NCBI RefSeq assembly: GCF_001713355.1
Contig: NZ_CP016448.1
Location: 2,666,001-2,730,000 of the forward strand
Source of the DNA: Methyloversatilis sp. RAC08
Lineage (GTDB): Bacteria; Pseudomonadota; Gammaproteobacteria; Burkholderiales; Rhodocyclaceae
Direction of reading: 5' to 3'
DNA length: 64,000 nucleotides
Positions 30,033 to 38,825 of the stretch are shown in pieces; positions within the stretch are counted from its first letter, which is position 1; each line of letters opens with the position of its first letter. A model generated the notes under the pieces. That model had not been told where the DNA came from and did no database searches. It saw only the letters and a program-made list of their open reading frames with translations. The position numbers were made by a program, and so were the translations under genes.

Positions 30033-32708
30033 TCAGACGTACAGCGGGTTGGGTTTGGTCACGTCCAGCCCGTAGCGCGCGATGGCTTCGGCCACCCGTG
30101 CACGGTCCAGCGCGCCGTCGTCCGCCAGCGCCTTCAGTGCGGCGACCGTCACCCAGTGCTTGTCCACCTCGAAATGCGCGCGCAACGCCTCGCGCGTGTC
30201 GGAACGCCCGAAACCGTCGGTACCCAGCACCACATAGCGGCGCGGTACGAAGGCGCGGATCTGCTCGGCGAACAGGCGCACGTAGTCGGTCGCGGCGATC
30301 ACCGGGCCGCGCGTGTCGCGCAGGCAGTGCTCGACGTGCGACATGCGCGGTGCCTCCAGCGGATTGAGCAGATTCCAGCGCGTGCAGTCAGCGCCGTTGC
30401 GCGCCAGCTCAGTGAAGCTGGGGCAGGACCACAGGTCGGCTTCGACGCCCCAGTCACTGCGCAGCAGTTCCGCCGCGGCGATCACCTCGCGGAAGATGGT
30501 GCCGCTGCCGGTCAGCTGCACGCGCGGGCCGTTCGATGCCGCACCGCGGCGGAACAGGTACATGCCCTTCAGGATGTCGGCTTCGGCCCCGTCCGGCATC
30601 GCCGGGTGCTCGTAGTTCTCGTTCATCACCGTGAGGTAATAGAACACGTCTTCCTGCTCGGCCATCATGCGGCGCAGGCCGTCCTGCACGATGACCGCGA
30701 CTTCGTACGAAAAGGTCGGGTCGTAGCTGATGCAGTTGGGGATAGCGGCCGACCACAGATGCGAGTGGCCGTCTTCATGCTGCAGGCCTTCGCCATTGAG
30801 CGTCGTGCGCCCCGCCGTGCCGCCGATCAGGAAGCCGCGCGAACGCTGGTCGCCGGCCGCCCAGATCAGGTCGCCGACGCGCTGGAAGCCGAACATCGAA
30901 TAGAACAGGTAGATCGGGATCGTCGCAACGCCGTGCACCGAGTAGCTGGTCGCAGCCGCGATCCAGTCGCTCATGCCGCCGGCTTCGTTGATGCCTTCCT
31001 GCAGGATCTGGCCGGTTTTCGATTCCTTGTAGAACATCAGCTGGTCGGCGTCCTGCGGCACATACTTCTGGCCCTCCTGATTCCAGATGCCGATCTGCCG
31101 GAACATGCCTTCCATGCCGAAGGTGCGCGATTCGTCAGGCACGATGGGCACCACGCGCTTGCCGACGTGCGGGTCGCGCAGCAGGATGTTCATGATGCGC
31201 ACGAAAGCCATCGTGGTCGACAGTTCGCGCCCGTCACCGGACGCCTTGAGCAGGGCGTCGAAGGCGGACAGCGGCGGCACCTCGAGCGGCTCGGCCTTCG
31301 TGCGGCGGCTCGGCAGATAGCCGCCGAGCGCCATGCGCCGCTCACGCATGTACTGCAGTTCCTTCGACCCTTCCTCGAACTTCAGGTAAGGCAGGCTTTC
31401 GATGTCTGCGTCGCTGATCGGCAGGTCGAAGCGGTCGCGAAAGGCGCGCAGCGATTCCAGGTCGACCTTCTTCTGCTGGTGCGAAATGTTCTGCGCCTCG
31501 CCCGAGCCGCCCATGCCGTAGCCCTTGATGGTCTTGGCCAGGATGACTGTCGGCTGGCCGGTGTGCTTGACGGCCGCGTCATAGGCCGCGTAGACCTTGT
31601 GCGGATCATGGCCGCCGCGGTTCAGGCGGAAGATGTCCTCGTTGCTCCAGTTGGCGACCATCGCCGCCAGTTCCGGGTACTTGCCGAAGAACTGTTCGCG
31701 CACATAGGCGCCGTCGCGCGCCTTCATGGTCTGGTATTCGCCGTCGACCACTTCCATCATGCGCTGGGCCAGCATGCCGTTCTTGTCCTGGGCCAGCAGC
31801 GGATCCCAGTAGCCGCCCCACAGCAGCTTGATCACGTTCCAGCCGGCGCCGCGGAAATCGCCTTCCAGTTCCTGGATGATCTTGCCGTTGCCACGCACCG
31901 GGCCATCGAGGCGCTGCAGATTGCAGTTGACGACGAACACCAGATTGTCGAGCTTCTCGCGCGCCGCCATGGCGATCTCGCCCAGCGTTTCCGGTTCGTC
32001 GGTTTCACCGTCGCCGATGAAGCACCACACCTTGCGGCCTTCCGTATTGGCGATGCCGCGGTCCTGCAGATACTTCATGAAGCGGGCCTGATAGATGGCC
32101 TGCAGCGGCCCGAGCCCCATCGACACGGTCGGGAATTGCCAGAAATCGGGCATCAGCCACGGGTGCGGGTAGCTCGACAGGCCTTCGCCGCCGACTTCCT
32201 GGCGGTAGTTGTCGAGCTGCGACGCGCTGATGCGGTCGAGCAGGAAGGCGCGGGCGTACACGCCAGGCGCCGAATGGCCCTGGAAATAGATGAGGTCGCC
32301 GCCGTGGGTCGGGCTCGGCGCGCGCCAGAACCAGTTGAAACCCACGTCATACAGCGTGGCGCTCGACGCGAAGCTGGCGATGTGGCCGCCGACATTGGTG
32401 TGCTTGTTGGCGCGCAGCACCATCGCCATCGCATTCCAGCGGATGTAGTTGCGGATGCGGTGTTCGATTTCGTAGTCGCCGGGTGCCTGCACCTGCTTGC
32501 CGGCCGGGATCGAGTTGATGTACGCGGTGGTCGCCGAATACGGCAGGTTGATGCCGGCGCGTCGCGCCTGTTCGGTCAGCCGTTCGATCAGGTAATGCGC
32601 GCGTTGTTCGCCCGCGTGCTCGATCACGCCTTCAAGCGCGTCCAGCCATTCCTGGGTTTCGATGGCGTCCGGATCCGAGACCAGCAGGGGGTGGGGTAGT
32701 GCAGACAC
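30033..32708 (-). CDS. aceE: Pyruvate dehydrogenase E1, homodimeric type
   Basis: Thiamine-diphosphate enzyme that decarboxylates pyruvate and acetylates the E2 lipoyl group. 891 aa, the usual length for homodimeric E1. The ThDP-binding motif GDGETDEPETLG...NCNLQRLDGPV is intact, as are the N-terminal EYEIEHRIRNYIRWNA-like and HIASFASSA regions. The start is GTG at 32708 with AGGAG 7 nt upstream. It is first gene of aceE-aceF-lpdA. A 22-bp palindrome lies 16 bp upstream of the start codon, next to the ribosome-binding site, and may be an operator. Confidence 0.97.
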   Translation of the reverse strand: MSALPHPLLVSDPDAIETQEWLDALEGVIEHAGEQRAHYLIERLTEQARRAGINLPYSATTAYINSIPAGKQVQAPGDYEIEHRIRNYIRWNAMAMVLRANKHTNVGGHIASFASSATLYDVGFNWFWRAPSPTHGGDLIYFQGHSAPGVYARAFLLDRISASQLDNYRQEVGGEGLSSYPHPWLMPDFWQFPTVSMGLGPLQAIYQARFMKYLQDRGIANTEGRKVWCFIGDGETDEPETLGEIAMAAREKLDNLVFVVNCNLQRLDGPVRGNGKIIQELEGDFRGAGWNVIKLLWGGYWDPLLAQDKNGMLAQRMMEVVDGEYQTMKARDGAYVREQFFGKYPELAAMVANWSNEDIFRLNRGGHDPHKVYAAYDAAVKHTGQPTVILAKTIKGYGMGGSGEAQNISHQQKKVDLESLRAFRDRFDLPISDADIESLPYLKFEEGSKELQYMRERRMALGGYLPSRRTKAEPLEVPPLSAFDALLKASGDGRELSTTMAFVRIMNILLRDPHVGKRVVPIVPDESRTFGMEGMFRQIGIWNQEGQKYVPQDADQLMFYKESKTGQILQEGINEAGGMSDWIAAATSYSVHGVATIPIYLFYSMFGFQRVGDLIWAAGDQRSRGFLIGGTAGRTTLNGEGLQHEDGHSHLWSAAIPNCISYDPTFSYEVAVIVQDGLRRMMAEQEDVFYYLTVMNENYEHPAMPDGAEADILKGMYLFRRGAASNGPRVQLTGSGTIFREVIAAAELLRSDWGVEADLWSCPSFTELARNGADCTRWNLLNPLEAPRMSHVEHCLRDTRGPVIAATDYVRLFAEQIRAFVPRRYVVLGTDGFGRSDTREALRAHFEVDKHWVTVAALKALADDGALDRARVAEAIARYGLDVTKPNPLYV

Positions 32709-32724
32709 AGGACTTCTCCTCTTG

Positions 32725-32746
32725 TTTGATCGACTGTTCGATCAAA
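32725..32746. promoter_or_regulatory. Palindrome upstream of aceE, candidate operator
   Basis: TTTGATCGA (32725-32733) and TCGATCAAA (32738-32746) form a perfect 9-bp inverted repeat around CTGT. It immediately precedes the aceE ribosome-binding site on the minus strand, a position suited to a repressor of the pdh operon. It is not the E. coli PdhR site (ATTGGT-type), so if a GntR-type regulator binds here, its specificity differs. Confidence 0.45.
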
Positions 32747-33091
32747 TGCACTGCCGATGCACAACCCGACCGGGGCATGGAGCCCTTCCGGGGTGGTCGG
32801 CGTGCCGGGCGAAAAGATGTTCGTCCGAGGCGCCTGTCCGTCTGCGCATGGGTGATGCAAGTGTCGACAGCTCCGAAGCGGCAGCGGGTAGCTGCCATGG
32901 CAGCGCCGTACGCAGGGATCGCCCGCGTCAGCGTGACCACATTATGGGTCACGCCCGGGACCGGCGACCAGTCGTGGATAACCGAAACGCCAAACCGGTG
33001 CACAAGGCGCGTCAGGAATGTTTCTCGATGACATCAAGTTTTGCTGCGGGGTGTCGATAGGTTTGCAGACCATCCATTTTCGGAGTGACAG
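32747..33091. other. Divergent intergenic region between aceE and the PilZ gene
   Basis: The whole aceE-PilZ gap is 383 bp (32709-33091). Apart from the palindrome near aceE and a GGAG ribosome-binding site for the plus-strand PilZ gene, I see no gene, terminator or convincing promoter consensus. It must carry promoters in both directions. Confidence 0.5.
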
Positions 33092-33988
33092 ATGATTCCT
33101 GTTCGAAAGTCAGACGTCGCGATCGGCAGGCCCTTGCCGTATTCCCTCTATGACCAGAACAACAAGCTGCTGCTGAAGGCAGGCGTGATCGTGCAGACGC
33201 AGAACCAGCTTGACGTGCTGAGCGAACGGGGACTTTACCGGGACAAGGTCAGTACCAGCCTGCCATCGGTGACGGCGCGCGCCGGTCAGGAAAACGAGCC
33301 CAGGCGGGAAGGCGACAAAGCCGGCGTGCAGCTCGATCTGGAAGAAATCCGTCTGCAGATCGGCGACATCTTCCAGCTTCAGGGTACCGGCGACGACGGG
33401 CAGCGCTATACCGTAAGGCTGCTCGGCCATTCGAAGGGCCGCAGTGTCATGGTGACTGCGCCGATGATCGAAGGCAGCTATGCGATCGTCAAGCAGGACG
33501 CCGCGTTTGTCGTTCGCCTGTTTTCCGGCAAGAGCGTGTATGCCTTTCCGGCGCATGTGCTGAAGATGGCGAACACCCCCTTTCCCTATCTGCACCTGAG
33601 CTATCCGAAGAAGGTGAGCGGAATGCGCGTGCGCCAGGCGCAGCGGGCGGCGGTCCGGATCATTGCCGCGGTGACCGACGCAGCCGGCGCGGCGCACGCA
33701 GCGACGCTGATCGACATCAGCAAGGGCGGCGCGCTGCTGGCTGGCAAGTCGGCGCTGGGCCCGACCGGCAGCGCTTTCACCTGCAAGTTTCGCCTGCAGT
33801 TCGACGACATCGACCAGTTCGTGCAGGTGGGCGGCGTCATCCGTTCGGTCACGCACGCCAGTGATCCGGAAAGCGAGCAGGCCATGCTGAACCACGGCGT
33901 GGAATTCACGGATATTCCGGAGCAGGACCGACTGGCGCTGACGGCTTTCGTCTACAACCGGATCATCGCGCTCAGCGAAGGGGGCTGA
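33092..33988 (+). CDS. YcgR-like PilZ-domain protein (c-di-GMP effector)
   Basis: 298 aa, cytosolic. The N-terminal half is a YcgR-like beta domain (about residues 85-165, from LEEIRLQIGD to FPYLHLSYP). The C-terminal PilZ domain has both c-di-GMP signatures: RQAQR (about 182-186) and DISKGGALL (about 208). The architecture matches flagellar-brake proteins, but it has an additional N-terminal segment (1-70) that I do not recognise. No flagellar genes are nearby; the pilus operon with a MshEN-type ATPase further along suggests c-di-GMP control of surface appendages, though no direct link is shown. Confidence 0.85.
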   Translation: MIPVRKSDVAIGRPLPYSLYDQNNKLLLKAGVIVQTQNQLDVLSERGLYRDKVSTSLPSVTARAGQENEPRREGDKAGVQLDLEEIRLQIGDIFQLQGTGDDGQRYTVRLLGHSKGRSVMVTAPMIEGSYAIVKQDAAFVVRLFSGKSVYAFPAHVLKMANTPFPYLHLSYPKKVSGMRVRQAQRAAVRIIAAVTDAAGAAHAATLIDISKGGALLAGKSALGPTGSAFTCKFRLQFDDIDQFVQVGGVIRSVTHASDPESEQAMLNHGVEFTDIPEQDRLALTAFVYNRIIALSEGG

Positions 33989-34073
33989 CTGGCGGGGCGT
34001 GATGGCTTCGTGCAGGGTGCCGTAGCGTCCTGCTAGGCGTACCATCGCCGCGGATCAAGCACGGAGCGCCCCG

Positions 34074-34553
34074 ATGAAATGTCCCTTCTGCAGTTCGCCC
34101 GACACCCAGGTCGTCGAAACCCGTGAAAGCGAGGACGGCGACATCATCCGCCGCCGCCGCCGCTGTGCGGCGTGCGACAAGCGCTTCACGACCTACGAGC
34201 GGGTCGACCTGAAAATGCCGCAGGTAGTGAAGAAGGATGGCCGGCGCGCCGACTACGACCGCGAAAAGCTGCGTGCCAGCATGATGCTGGCGCTGCGCAA
34301 GCGGCCGGTCACGACCGAATCGGTCGATCTGGCGATGGATCGCATCGAGGAACGCCTGCTCACCATGGGCGTGCGCGAACTGGCGACCGACCGGCTGGGA
34401 GAGCTGGTGATGCGCGAGCTGAAGAAGCTCGACAAGATCGGCTACATCCGTTTCGCCAGCGTGTATCGCAATTTCGAGGACGTCGACGAATTTTCGGAAG
34501 TGGTGCGCGAAGTCACCAAACCGACACGAACGCCGCGCAAGGCGGCCAGCTGA
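34074..34553 (+). CDS. nrdR: Transcriptional repressor NrdR
   Basis: Represses ribonucleotide reductase genes in response to (d)ATP. 159 aa, standard length. The N-terminal zinc ribbon has CPFC (residues 3-6) and CAAC (31-34), followed by RFTTYERV and an ATP-cone domain (about 46-136, [16 protein letters not shown]). It is directly followed by ribD, whose ATG abuts the nrdR stop, the common nrdR-ribD arrangement in proteobacteria. Confidence 0.97.
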   Translation: MKCPFCSSPDTQVVETRESEDGDIIRRRRRCAACDKRFTTYERVDLKMPQVVKKDGRRADYDREKLRASMMLALRKRPVTTESVDLAMDRIEERLLTMGVRELATDRLGELVMRELKKLDKIGYIRFASVYRNFEDVDEFSEVVREVTKPTRTPRKAAS

Positions 34554-35648
34554 ATGGCGGGCGACGCTCTTCACATGGCGCGTGCGCTGAGGCTGGCGGC
34601 GCGCGGATTGAACACGACGACGCCCAACCCGCGTGTCGGCTGCGTCATCGTGCGCGATGGACAGGTCGTCGGCGAGGGCTGGCACGTCAGGGCAGGTGAG
34701 CCGCACGCCGAAGCGCACGCGCTGCAAGCCGCCGGTGATGCGGCGCGCGGCGCCACCGCGTACGTGACGCTTGAGCCTTGCAGTCACCATGGCCGCACGC
34801 CGCCGTGCGCCGACGCGCTGGTCAGGGCCGGTGTGGCGCGCGTGGTGGCCGCCATGCAGGACCCGAACCCGCTGGTCGCCGGTCAGGGGCTGGCCAGGCT
34901 GGCTGCTGAAGGCATCGCGACCACCTGCGGCCTGCTGGCGCAGGAAGCGCGCGAACTCAATATCGGATTCGTATCGCGCATGACGCGCGGTCGCCCGTGG
35001 GTCAGGCTGAAAACCGCATCGACACTGGACGGCGTGACGGCGCTCGACAACGGCGTCAGCCAGTGGATCACCGGCCCGGCGGCGCGCCGCGACGGTCACC
35101 GCTGGCGCGCGCGTGCCTGTGCCGTGCTGTCCGGCATCGGCACCGTGCAGGAAGACAATCCGTCGCTGACCGTGCGTGAGGTGCCCACGGAGCGCCAGCC
35201 GCTGCGCGTCATCGTCGACGCCCGGCTGGCACTGTCACCCGCTGCGAAGCTGTTCGCCGACATCGACCGCGCGCCCTTGCTGGTGGCGTGCGCATCCGAC
35301 GACGTGCCGAACGCCCGCGCGCTGCGCGATGCCGGTGCCGAGTTGCTGGTGCTGCCGAACGACGGCGGCAAGGTTGACCTGCCGGCCCTGCTGCAGGCAC
35401 TTGGCGCGCGTGGCATCAACGAACTGCACGCCGAGTCCGGTCACAAGCTCAATGGCTCGTTGCTGCGTGAAGGCTGCGTGGACGAATTGCTGATGTACGT
35501 CGCGCCGACCGTGCTCGGCCGCGGCATGGGGTTGTTCAACCTCGGCCCGTTCGACACGCTGGATCAGCGTATCGATGTCGATATCCGCGACCTCCGGGCC
35601 GTGGGGCGTGACTGGCGCGTATTGGCGCGGTTGCGGCAATCTCCGTAG
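34554..35648 (+). CDS. ribD: Bifunctional riboflavin deaminase/reductase RibD
   Basis: Deaminates the pyrimidine intermediate of riboflavin synthesis and then reduces its ribosyl side chain. 364 aa. The N-terminal deaminase has HAEAHAL (zinc His and catalytic Glu) and PCSHHGRTPPC (two zinc Cys). The C-terminal reductase starts near residue 145 (RPWVRLKTASTLDG) and ends with ELLMYVAPTVLG and RVLARLRQSP. It begins immediately after the nrdR stop, so it is probably cotranscribed. The gene ends just before a REP-like cluster and an IS110 element, but its C-terminus looks complete. Confidence 0.97.
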   Translation: MAGDALHMARALRLAARGLNTTTPNPRVGCVIVRDGQVVGEGWHVRAGEPHAEAHALQAAGDAARGATAYVTLEPCSHHGRTPPCADALVRAGVARVVAAMQDPNPLVAGQGLARLAAEGIATTCGLLAQEARELNIGFVSRMTRGRPWVRLKTASTLDGVTALDNGVSQWITGPAARRDGHRWRARACAVLSGIGTVQEDNPSLTVREVPTERQPLRVIVDARLALSPAAKLFADIDRAPLLVACASDDVPNARALRDAGAELLVLPNDGGKVDLPALLQALGARGINELHAESGHKLNGSLLREGCVDELLMYVAPTVLGRGMGLFNLGPFDTLDQRIDVDIRDLRAVGRDWRVLARLRQSP

Positions 35649-35654
35649 ACGCAG

Positions 35655-35770
35655 TGTGGGAGTGGCGACGGTTTTGTGGGAGCGGCTGTGGGAGCGGCGG
35701 CCTCGCCGCGATACGCACTTTGCAAAGCGACCATCGCGGCACGGATCGCGGCGAGGCCGCCGCTCCCACA
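35655..35770. repeat. REP-like cluster with a perfect 26-bp inverted repeat
   Basis: Three direct half-sites TGTGGGAG(T/C)GG start at 35655, 35675 and 35687. The last begins a 26-bp arm (35687-35712) that is repeated inverted and perfectly at 35745-35770, with a 32-nt spacer. Each arm has its own internal GCGGC/GCCGC palindrome. The pattern is that of REP/BIME elements of proteobacteria. A related copy sits in lpdA (28291-28316), and a lone CTCCCACA lies at 36979-36986 beyond the transposase. Confidence 0.8.
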
Positions 35771-36009
35771 GGCCGCCGCTTGTATGTTCTGCCTCGGCGA
35801 GTTGTAGTGAGAACTTGTCGGGGTGGAGGGACCAACGCCGCTTCTGGCTTTTGCACAGACCGTGGGAGATATCGTCCCGCCCCTCACCATCGAGCACCCA
35901 TGAGGAATCCATCGACGCGGCCCTCGCCGGCCCTGATCGACCATATCCTGCAAGCGATTGCCTGGTGAGTCCCGACAAGTCCCTAAACCTTAGTCGGGAG
36001 CGCCTGTTC
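35771..36009 (+). ncRNA. Candidate bridge-RNA region and leader of the IS110 element
   Basis: IS110-group elements encode a bridge (seek) RNA in the long non-coding end next to the transposase start; this 239-bp segment is where it would lie. I see no coding potential and at least one clear stem. TCCCGAC (35970-35976) pairs with GTCGGGA (35993-35999), which covers the GGGAG ribosome-binding site of the transposase (35996-36000) and could limit its translation. The donor and target loops were not identified. Confidence 0.35.
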
Positions 36010-36975
36010 ATGACAAGTCAGCCTTCGCCGATTCACATCGGCATCGACGTATCCAAAGCCAGCCTCGATATCGCACTGGGCGAGCACGGCCCGGTGCAGC
36101 GCATCGACAACACCCCTCTAGCCATCCGGGCCTGGCTGCGCACCTTGCCCAGCGGCCCGCTGCACATCGGCTGCGAGGCCACCGGCACCTACCACCTCGC
36201 GCTGCGCGACGCCGTGATCAAGGCCGGGCACCCGCTCTACCTGATCGACGGCTACCGCCTCTCGCGCTACCGCGGCGCCACCAGCGTGCGGGCCAAGACC
36301 GACCCGATCGACGCCCGGCTCATCGCCCGCTACGTCGCCAAAGAGGGCACGCACCTGCGCCCCTACACGCTGCCGCCCGAGGCCACGCAACGCGTGCAGC
36401 AACTGCTGCGTCGTCGCGCCACCCTGGTCCGGACCGCCGTCATCTTGCGCCAGAGCCTGTCCGATCTGCCCGGCTTCAAGCGCGAGGTGCGCGCCTTGCT
36501 GGCCAAGGCCGACCGGCTCGCCCAGCAGATTCAGGCCCAGATCGTGGAAAAGCTCAAAGCCAGCGACTGGATCGACGATCACCGCCGCTGCCAGGGCATC
36601 GAAGGCGTCGGCCCACTCACCGCCGCCGCCTTGTGCGCGACCTTCCATCGGGGCGCCTTCACCCGTGCAGACGCCTTCATCGCCTATCTCGGCCTCGATG
36701 TGTGCGTGCGCCAATCGGGCAACCAGCACGCCCGCGGCACCCTGAGCAAAAAGGGCGACCCCGAGCTACGCCGACTCCTGCACAACGCCGCCATGGCAGC
36801 CAGCCGATCCGACACCTGGAAGCCTACCTACCAAGCCTTCATCGCCCGCGGCTTCTCCCGCACCCAGGCCCTTGTCGCCCTGGCACGAAAGATCGCTCGC
36901 GTTGCCTTCTCTCTGATGAAAACCGGCACTCAATACCAACCCGGAGGGCTCAAAAACACTTGTGCTCAGACATAG
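36010..36975 (+). CDS. IS110-family transposase (DEDD/RuvC-like plus serine domain)
   Basis: 321 aa, typical for the family. The RuvC-like DEDD set is complete: Asp13 (IGIDVSKASL), Glu56 (GCEATGTY), Asp98 and Asp101 (KTDPIDARL). The C-terminal transposase_20-type domain starts near residue 190 (QGIEGVGPLTAAAL) and has the conserved serine in RQSGNQ (Ser236), followed by SKKGDPELRRLL. I chose the ATG at 36010 because it has GGGAG 9 nt upstream and matches the family start; the frame is open further left only by chance. No frameshift or truncation, so it is likely active or recently active. Confidence 0.93.
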   Translation: MTSQPSPIHIGIDVSKASLDIALGEHGPVQRIDNTPLAIRAWLRTLPSGPLHIGCEATGTYHLALRDAVIKAGHPLYLIDGYRLSRYRGATSVRAKTDPIDARLIARYVAKEGTHLRPYTLPPEATQRVQQLLRRRATLVRTAVILRQSLSDLPGFKREVRALLAKADRLAQQIQAQIVEKLKASDWIDDHRRCQGIEGVGPLTAAALCATFHRGAFTRADAFIAYLGLDVCVRQSGNQHARGTLSKKGDPELRRLLHNAAMAASRSDTWKPTYQAFIARGFSRTQALVALARKIARVAFSLMKTGTQYQPGGLKNTCAQT

Positions 36976-37015
36976 AATCTCCCACAGCCGGTCGGCTGCA
37001 CGGCGTCCGACGCGA

Positions 37016-38527
37016 TCAACCCGCCCGAATCGGCACGAACAACCGGTTGTCGCCGCGCTGGATCAACAGGGCGACGCGGCCCTTTGCGCGTTCGACCAGG
37101 CGCGCCAGTTCTTCGGCGCTGCCGACCGGCTGGCCATTCACCGCGAGGATGGCGTCGCCCGGCTGGATGCCGGCCTGGGCAGACGGACCTGCCGCATCGG
37201 ACACGACCAGACCGCGGCTCACGCCCAGTTGCTGGGCTTCGCCGCCGGTGAGCGGACGCACCACCAGACCCAGACGGTCGCGCGCCGGCTGCGCGTCGCG
37301 CCCCGGATCAGCCTGGGCGACGGCTTCGGTTTCGCCCTGCTCACCCAGCGTCGCCGTCACGGTACGTTCCGCGCCCTGGCGCCAGACCTTGAGCTTCACC
37401 GGCTTGCCGGGCGGCAGATTGCCGATCACCTTGGGCAGGTCGAACGAATCCGCCACCTCGCGGCCATCGACCGACAGCACCACGTCACCCGGCTGCAGGC
37501 CTGCCCGGTCCGCCGGACCGTCCTTTTCGACATTGGCGACCAGCGCGCCGCGCGCACGGTCCAGCCCGAAGCTGTCGGCCAGGTCGCGCGTGATCGGCTG
37601 GATGCTGATGCCCAGACGCGCATGCTTGGCGCGGCCGAATTGCTTGATCTGGTCGGCGACGCGCATCGCCACGTCGATCGGAATGGCGAACGACAGGCCC
37701 ATGAAGCCGCCGGTGCGCGAGTAGATCTGCGAATTGATGCCGATCACCTCGCCCTTCAGGTTGAACAGCGGCCCGCCCGAATTGCCCGGATTGATCGCCA
37801 CGTCTGTCTGGATGAAGGGCACCAGCGATTCGTCCGGCAGCGCGCGCGATTTGGCGCTGACGATGCCTGCGGTCACCGTGTTCTCGAAGCCGAAAGGCGC
37901 GCCGATTGCGGCCACCCACTCGCCCACGCGAACCTGGTCGGCGTTGCCCAGCTTCACGGCCGGAAGGTTCTTTGCCTCGACCTTGATCAGCGCGACGTCG
38001 GTGCGCTTGTCGCTGCCGATCACGCGCGCCTTCAGTTCGCGCTTGTCGGTGAATTTCACCGTCACTTCGGCGGCTTCCGAAACCACGTGCGCATTGGTCA
38101 GGATGTAGCCATCCTGGCTGATCACGAAGCCGGACCCGATGCCGCGCGGTGTCGGGCCCTGGCCATTGCCCGGTCCCTGTCCGCCGCGCGGGTCCTGCGG
38201 CACCGGAATGCCGAAGCGGCGGAAAAACTCGTACATCGGGTCGTTCGGGTTCATGGCCGGCGCCTTCGCCGCCTTGCCGACGACGCTGATGTTCACGACC
38301 GAGGCCGAGGTCTGGTCGACCAGCGTCGTGAAGTCGGGCAGGCCGGTCACGAGGTTGCCGGCAACCGGAGCGGCCGCGACGGGTGCCGCCTGAGCCAGCA
38401 GAAGCGGCGGGCTGTCGGCAGCGGCTTGCGCCTTGTGCATCCAGTCGACCGTGGTCGCTGTCGCGCCAAGGCCGAAAGTCGTGGCGGCGATGATTGCCAG
38501 AGCCGTACGTGACAGGGTGATCTTCAT
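37016..38527 (-). CDS. Periplasmic serine protease HtrA/DegQ-MucD type
   Basis: Envelope-stress protease and chaperone. 503 aa with a signal anchor or peptide at residues 1-36 (ending KAQAAA). The catalytic triad is His in ILTNAHVV, Asp in RTDVALI and Ser in NPGNSGGPLF. Two PDZ domains follow (GLQPGDVVLSVDG and GIQPGDAILAVNG). A Gly/Pro-rich insert (GGQGPGNGQGP) precedes the protease core as in the LA loop. The start is ATG at 38527, with GAGGA upstream. No rpoE-rseA/mucAB genes are adjacent. The stop lies only about 40 bp from the transposase stop on the opposite strand; the C-terminus LFVPIRAG looks normal. Confidence 0.94.
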   Translation of the reverse strand: MKITLSRTALAIIAATTFGLGATATTVDWMHKAQAAADSPPLLLAQAAPVAAAPVAGNLVTGLPDFTTLVDQTSASVVNISVVGKAAKAPAMNPNDPMYEFFRRFGIPVPQDPRGGQGPGNGQGPTPRGIGSGFVISQDGYILTNAHVVSEAAEVTVKFTDKRELKARVIGSDKRTDVALIKVEAKNLPAVKLGNADQVRVGEWVAAIGAPFGFENTVTAGIVSAKSRALPDESLVPFIQTDVAINPGNSGGPLFNLKGEVIGINSQIYSRTGGFMGLSFAIPIDVAMRVADQIKQFGRAKHARLGISIQPITRDLADSFGLDRARGALVANVEKDGPADRAGLQPGDVVLSVDGREVADSFDLPKVIGNLPPGKPVKLKVWRQGAERTVTATLGEQGETEAVAQADPGRDAQPARDRLGLVVRPLTGGEAQQLGVSRGLVVSDAAGPSAQAGIQPGDAILAVNGQPVGSAEELARLVERAKGRVALLIQRGDNRLFVPIRAG

Positions 38528-38825
38528 CTGATGTCCTCTCCAGACTGTTATTGCCTGCAGCAGCGAAGCGCTGCAGGGCTCGTGAGCGAACGATGGAGCC
38601 GCGCGGGTGACGGGCTGTTCCGACGGTTTACATCCCGAAACAATGGGCGTCGTCGCGCAGGTTCGATGGGAATCTGGGGAGCTAAATTGCCAAATCAAGA
38701 GTCCGAGTTGCTGAACCGCACTTGAAAACAGGGGGCCACGCCGCCACCATGCTCAGTCCGGGTGTCAGGCAGCGGCAGCGCTCCATGATTGCGCCGCTAT
38801 ATATATAAGCAAGAACAGGATGACC
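38528..38825. other. Divergent region between htrA and folE
   Basis: About 300 bp without a gene. CCTGCAGC (38554-38561) and GCTGCAGG (38570-38577) form an 8-bp stem with an 8-nt loop in the htrA leader. An alternating TATATATATAAG run (from about 38798) just upstream of folE may serve as its -10 region; no good -35 is seen. Confidence 0.4.

Larger units (their letters stand above)
35771..37010 (+). mobile_element. IS110-family insertion sequence (ends not resolved)
   Basis: A single IS110-type transposase with about 240 bp of non-coding DNA on its left and at most about 40 bp on its right before htrA. IS110 elements lack terminal inverted repeats and usually make no clear target duplication, so the borders given here are guesses bounded by the REP arm on the left and the htrA stop on the right. 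The adjacent REP-like cluster fits the known preference of several IS110/IS621 elements for REP sequences. Confidence 0.6.

Noticed and set aside
28230-32699. Very long open frame (about 1,489 codons) on the plus strand, antisense to aceE, aceF and lpdA
   Set aside because: The minus-strand proteins are unmistakable enzymes; the plus frame is Arg/His/Ala-rich, has no recognisable domain and is the expected result of GC-rich codon use on the other strand.
36976-37016. Disruption of the htrA 3' end by the IS110 element
   Set aside because: The second PDZ domain is complete and the C-terminus ends normally; the IS lies just beyond the stop.
38640-38700. Sigma-E type promoter for htrA
   Set aside because: I could not find a convincing GGAACTT-like -35 with a TCtGA-like -10 at proper spacing on the minus strand.
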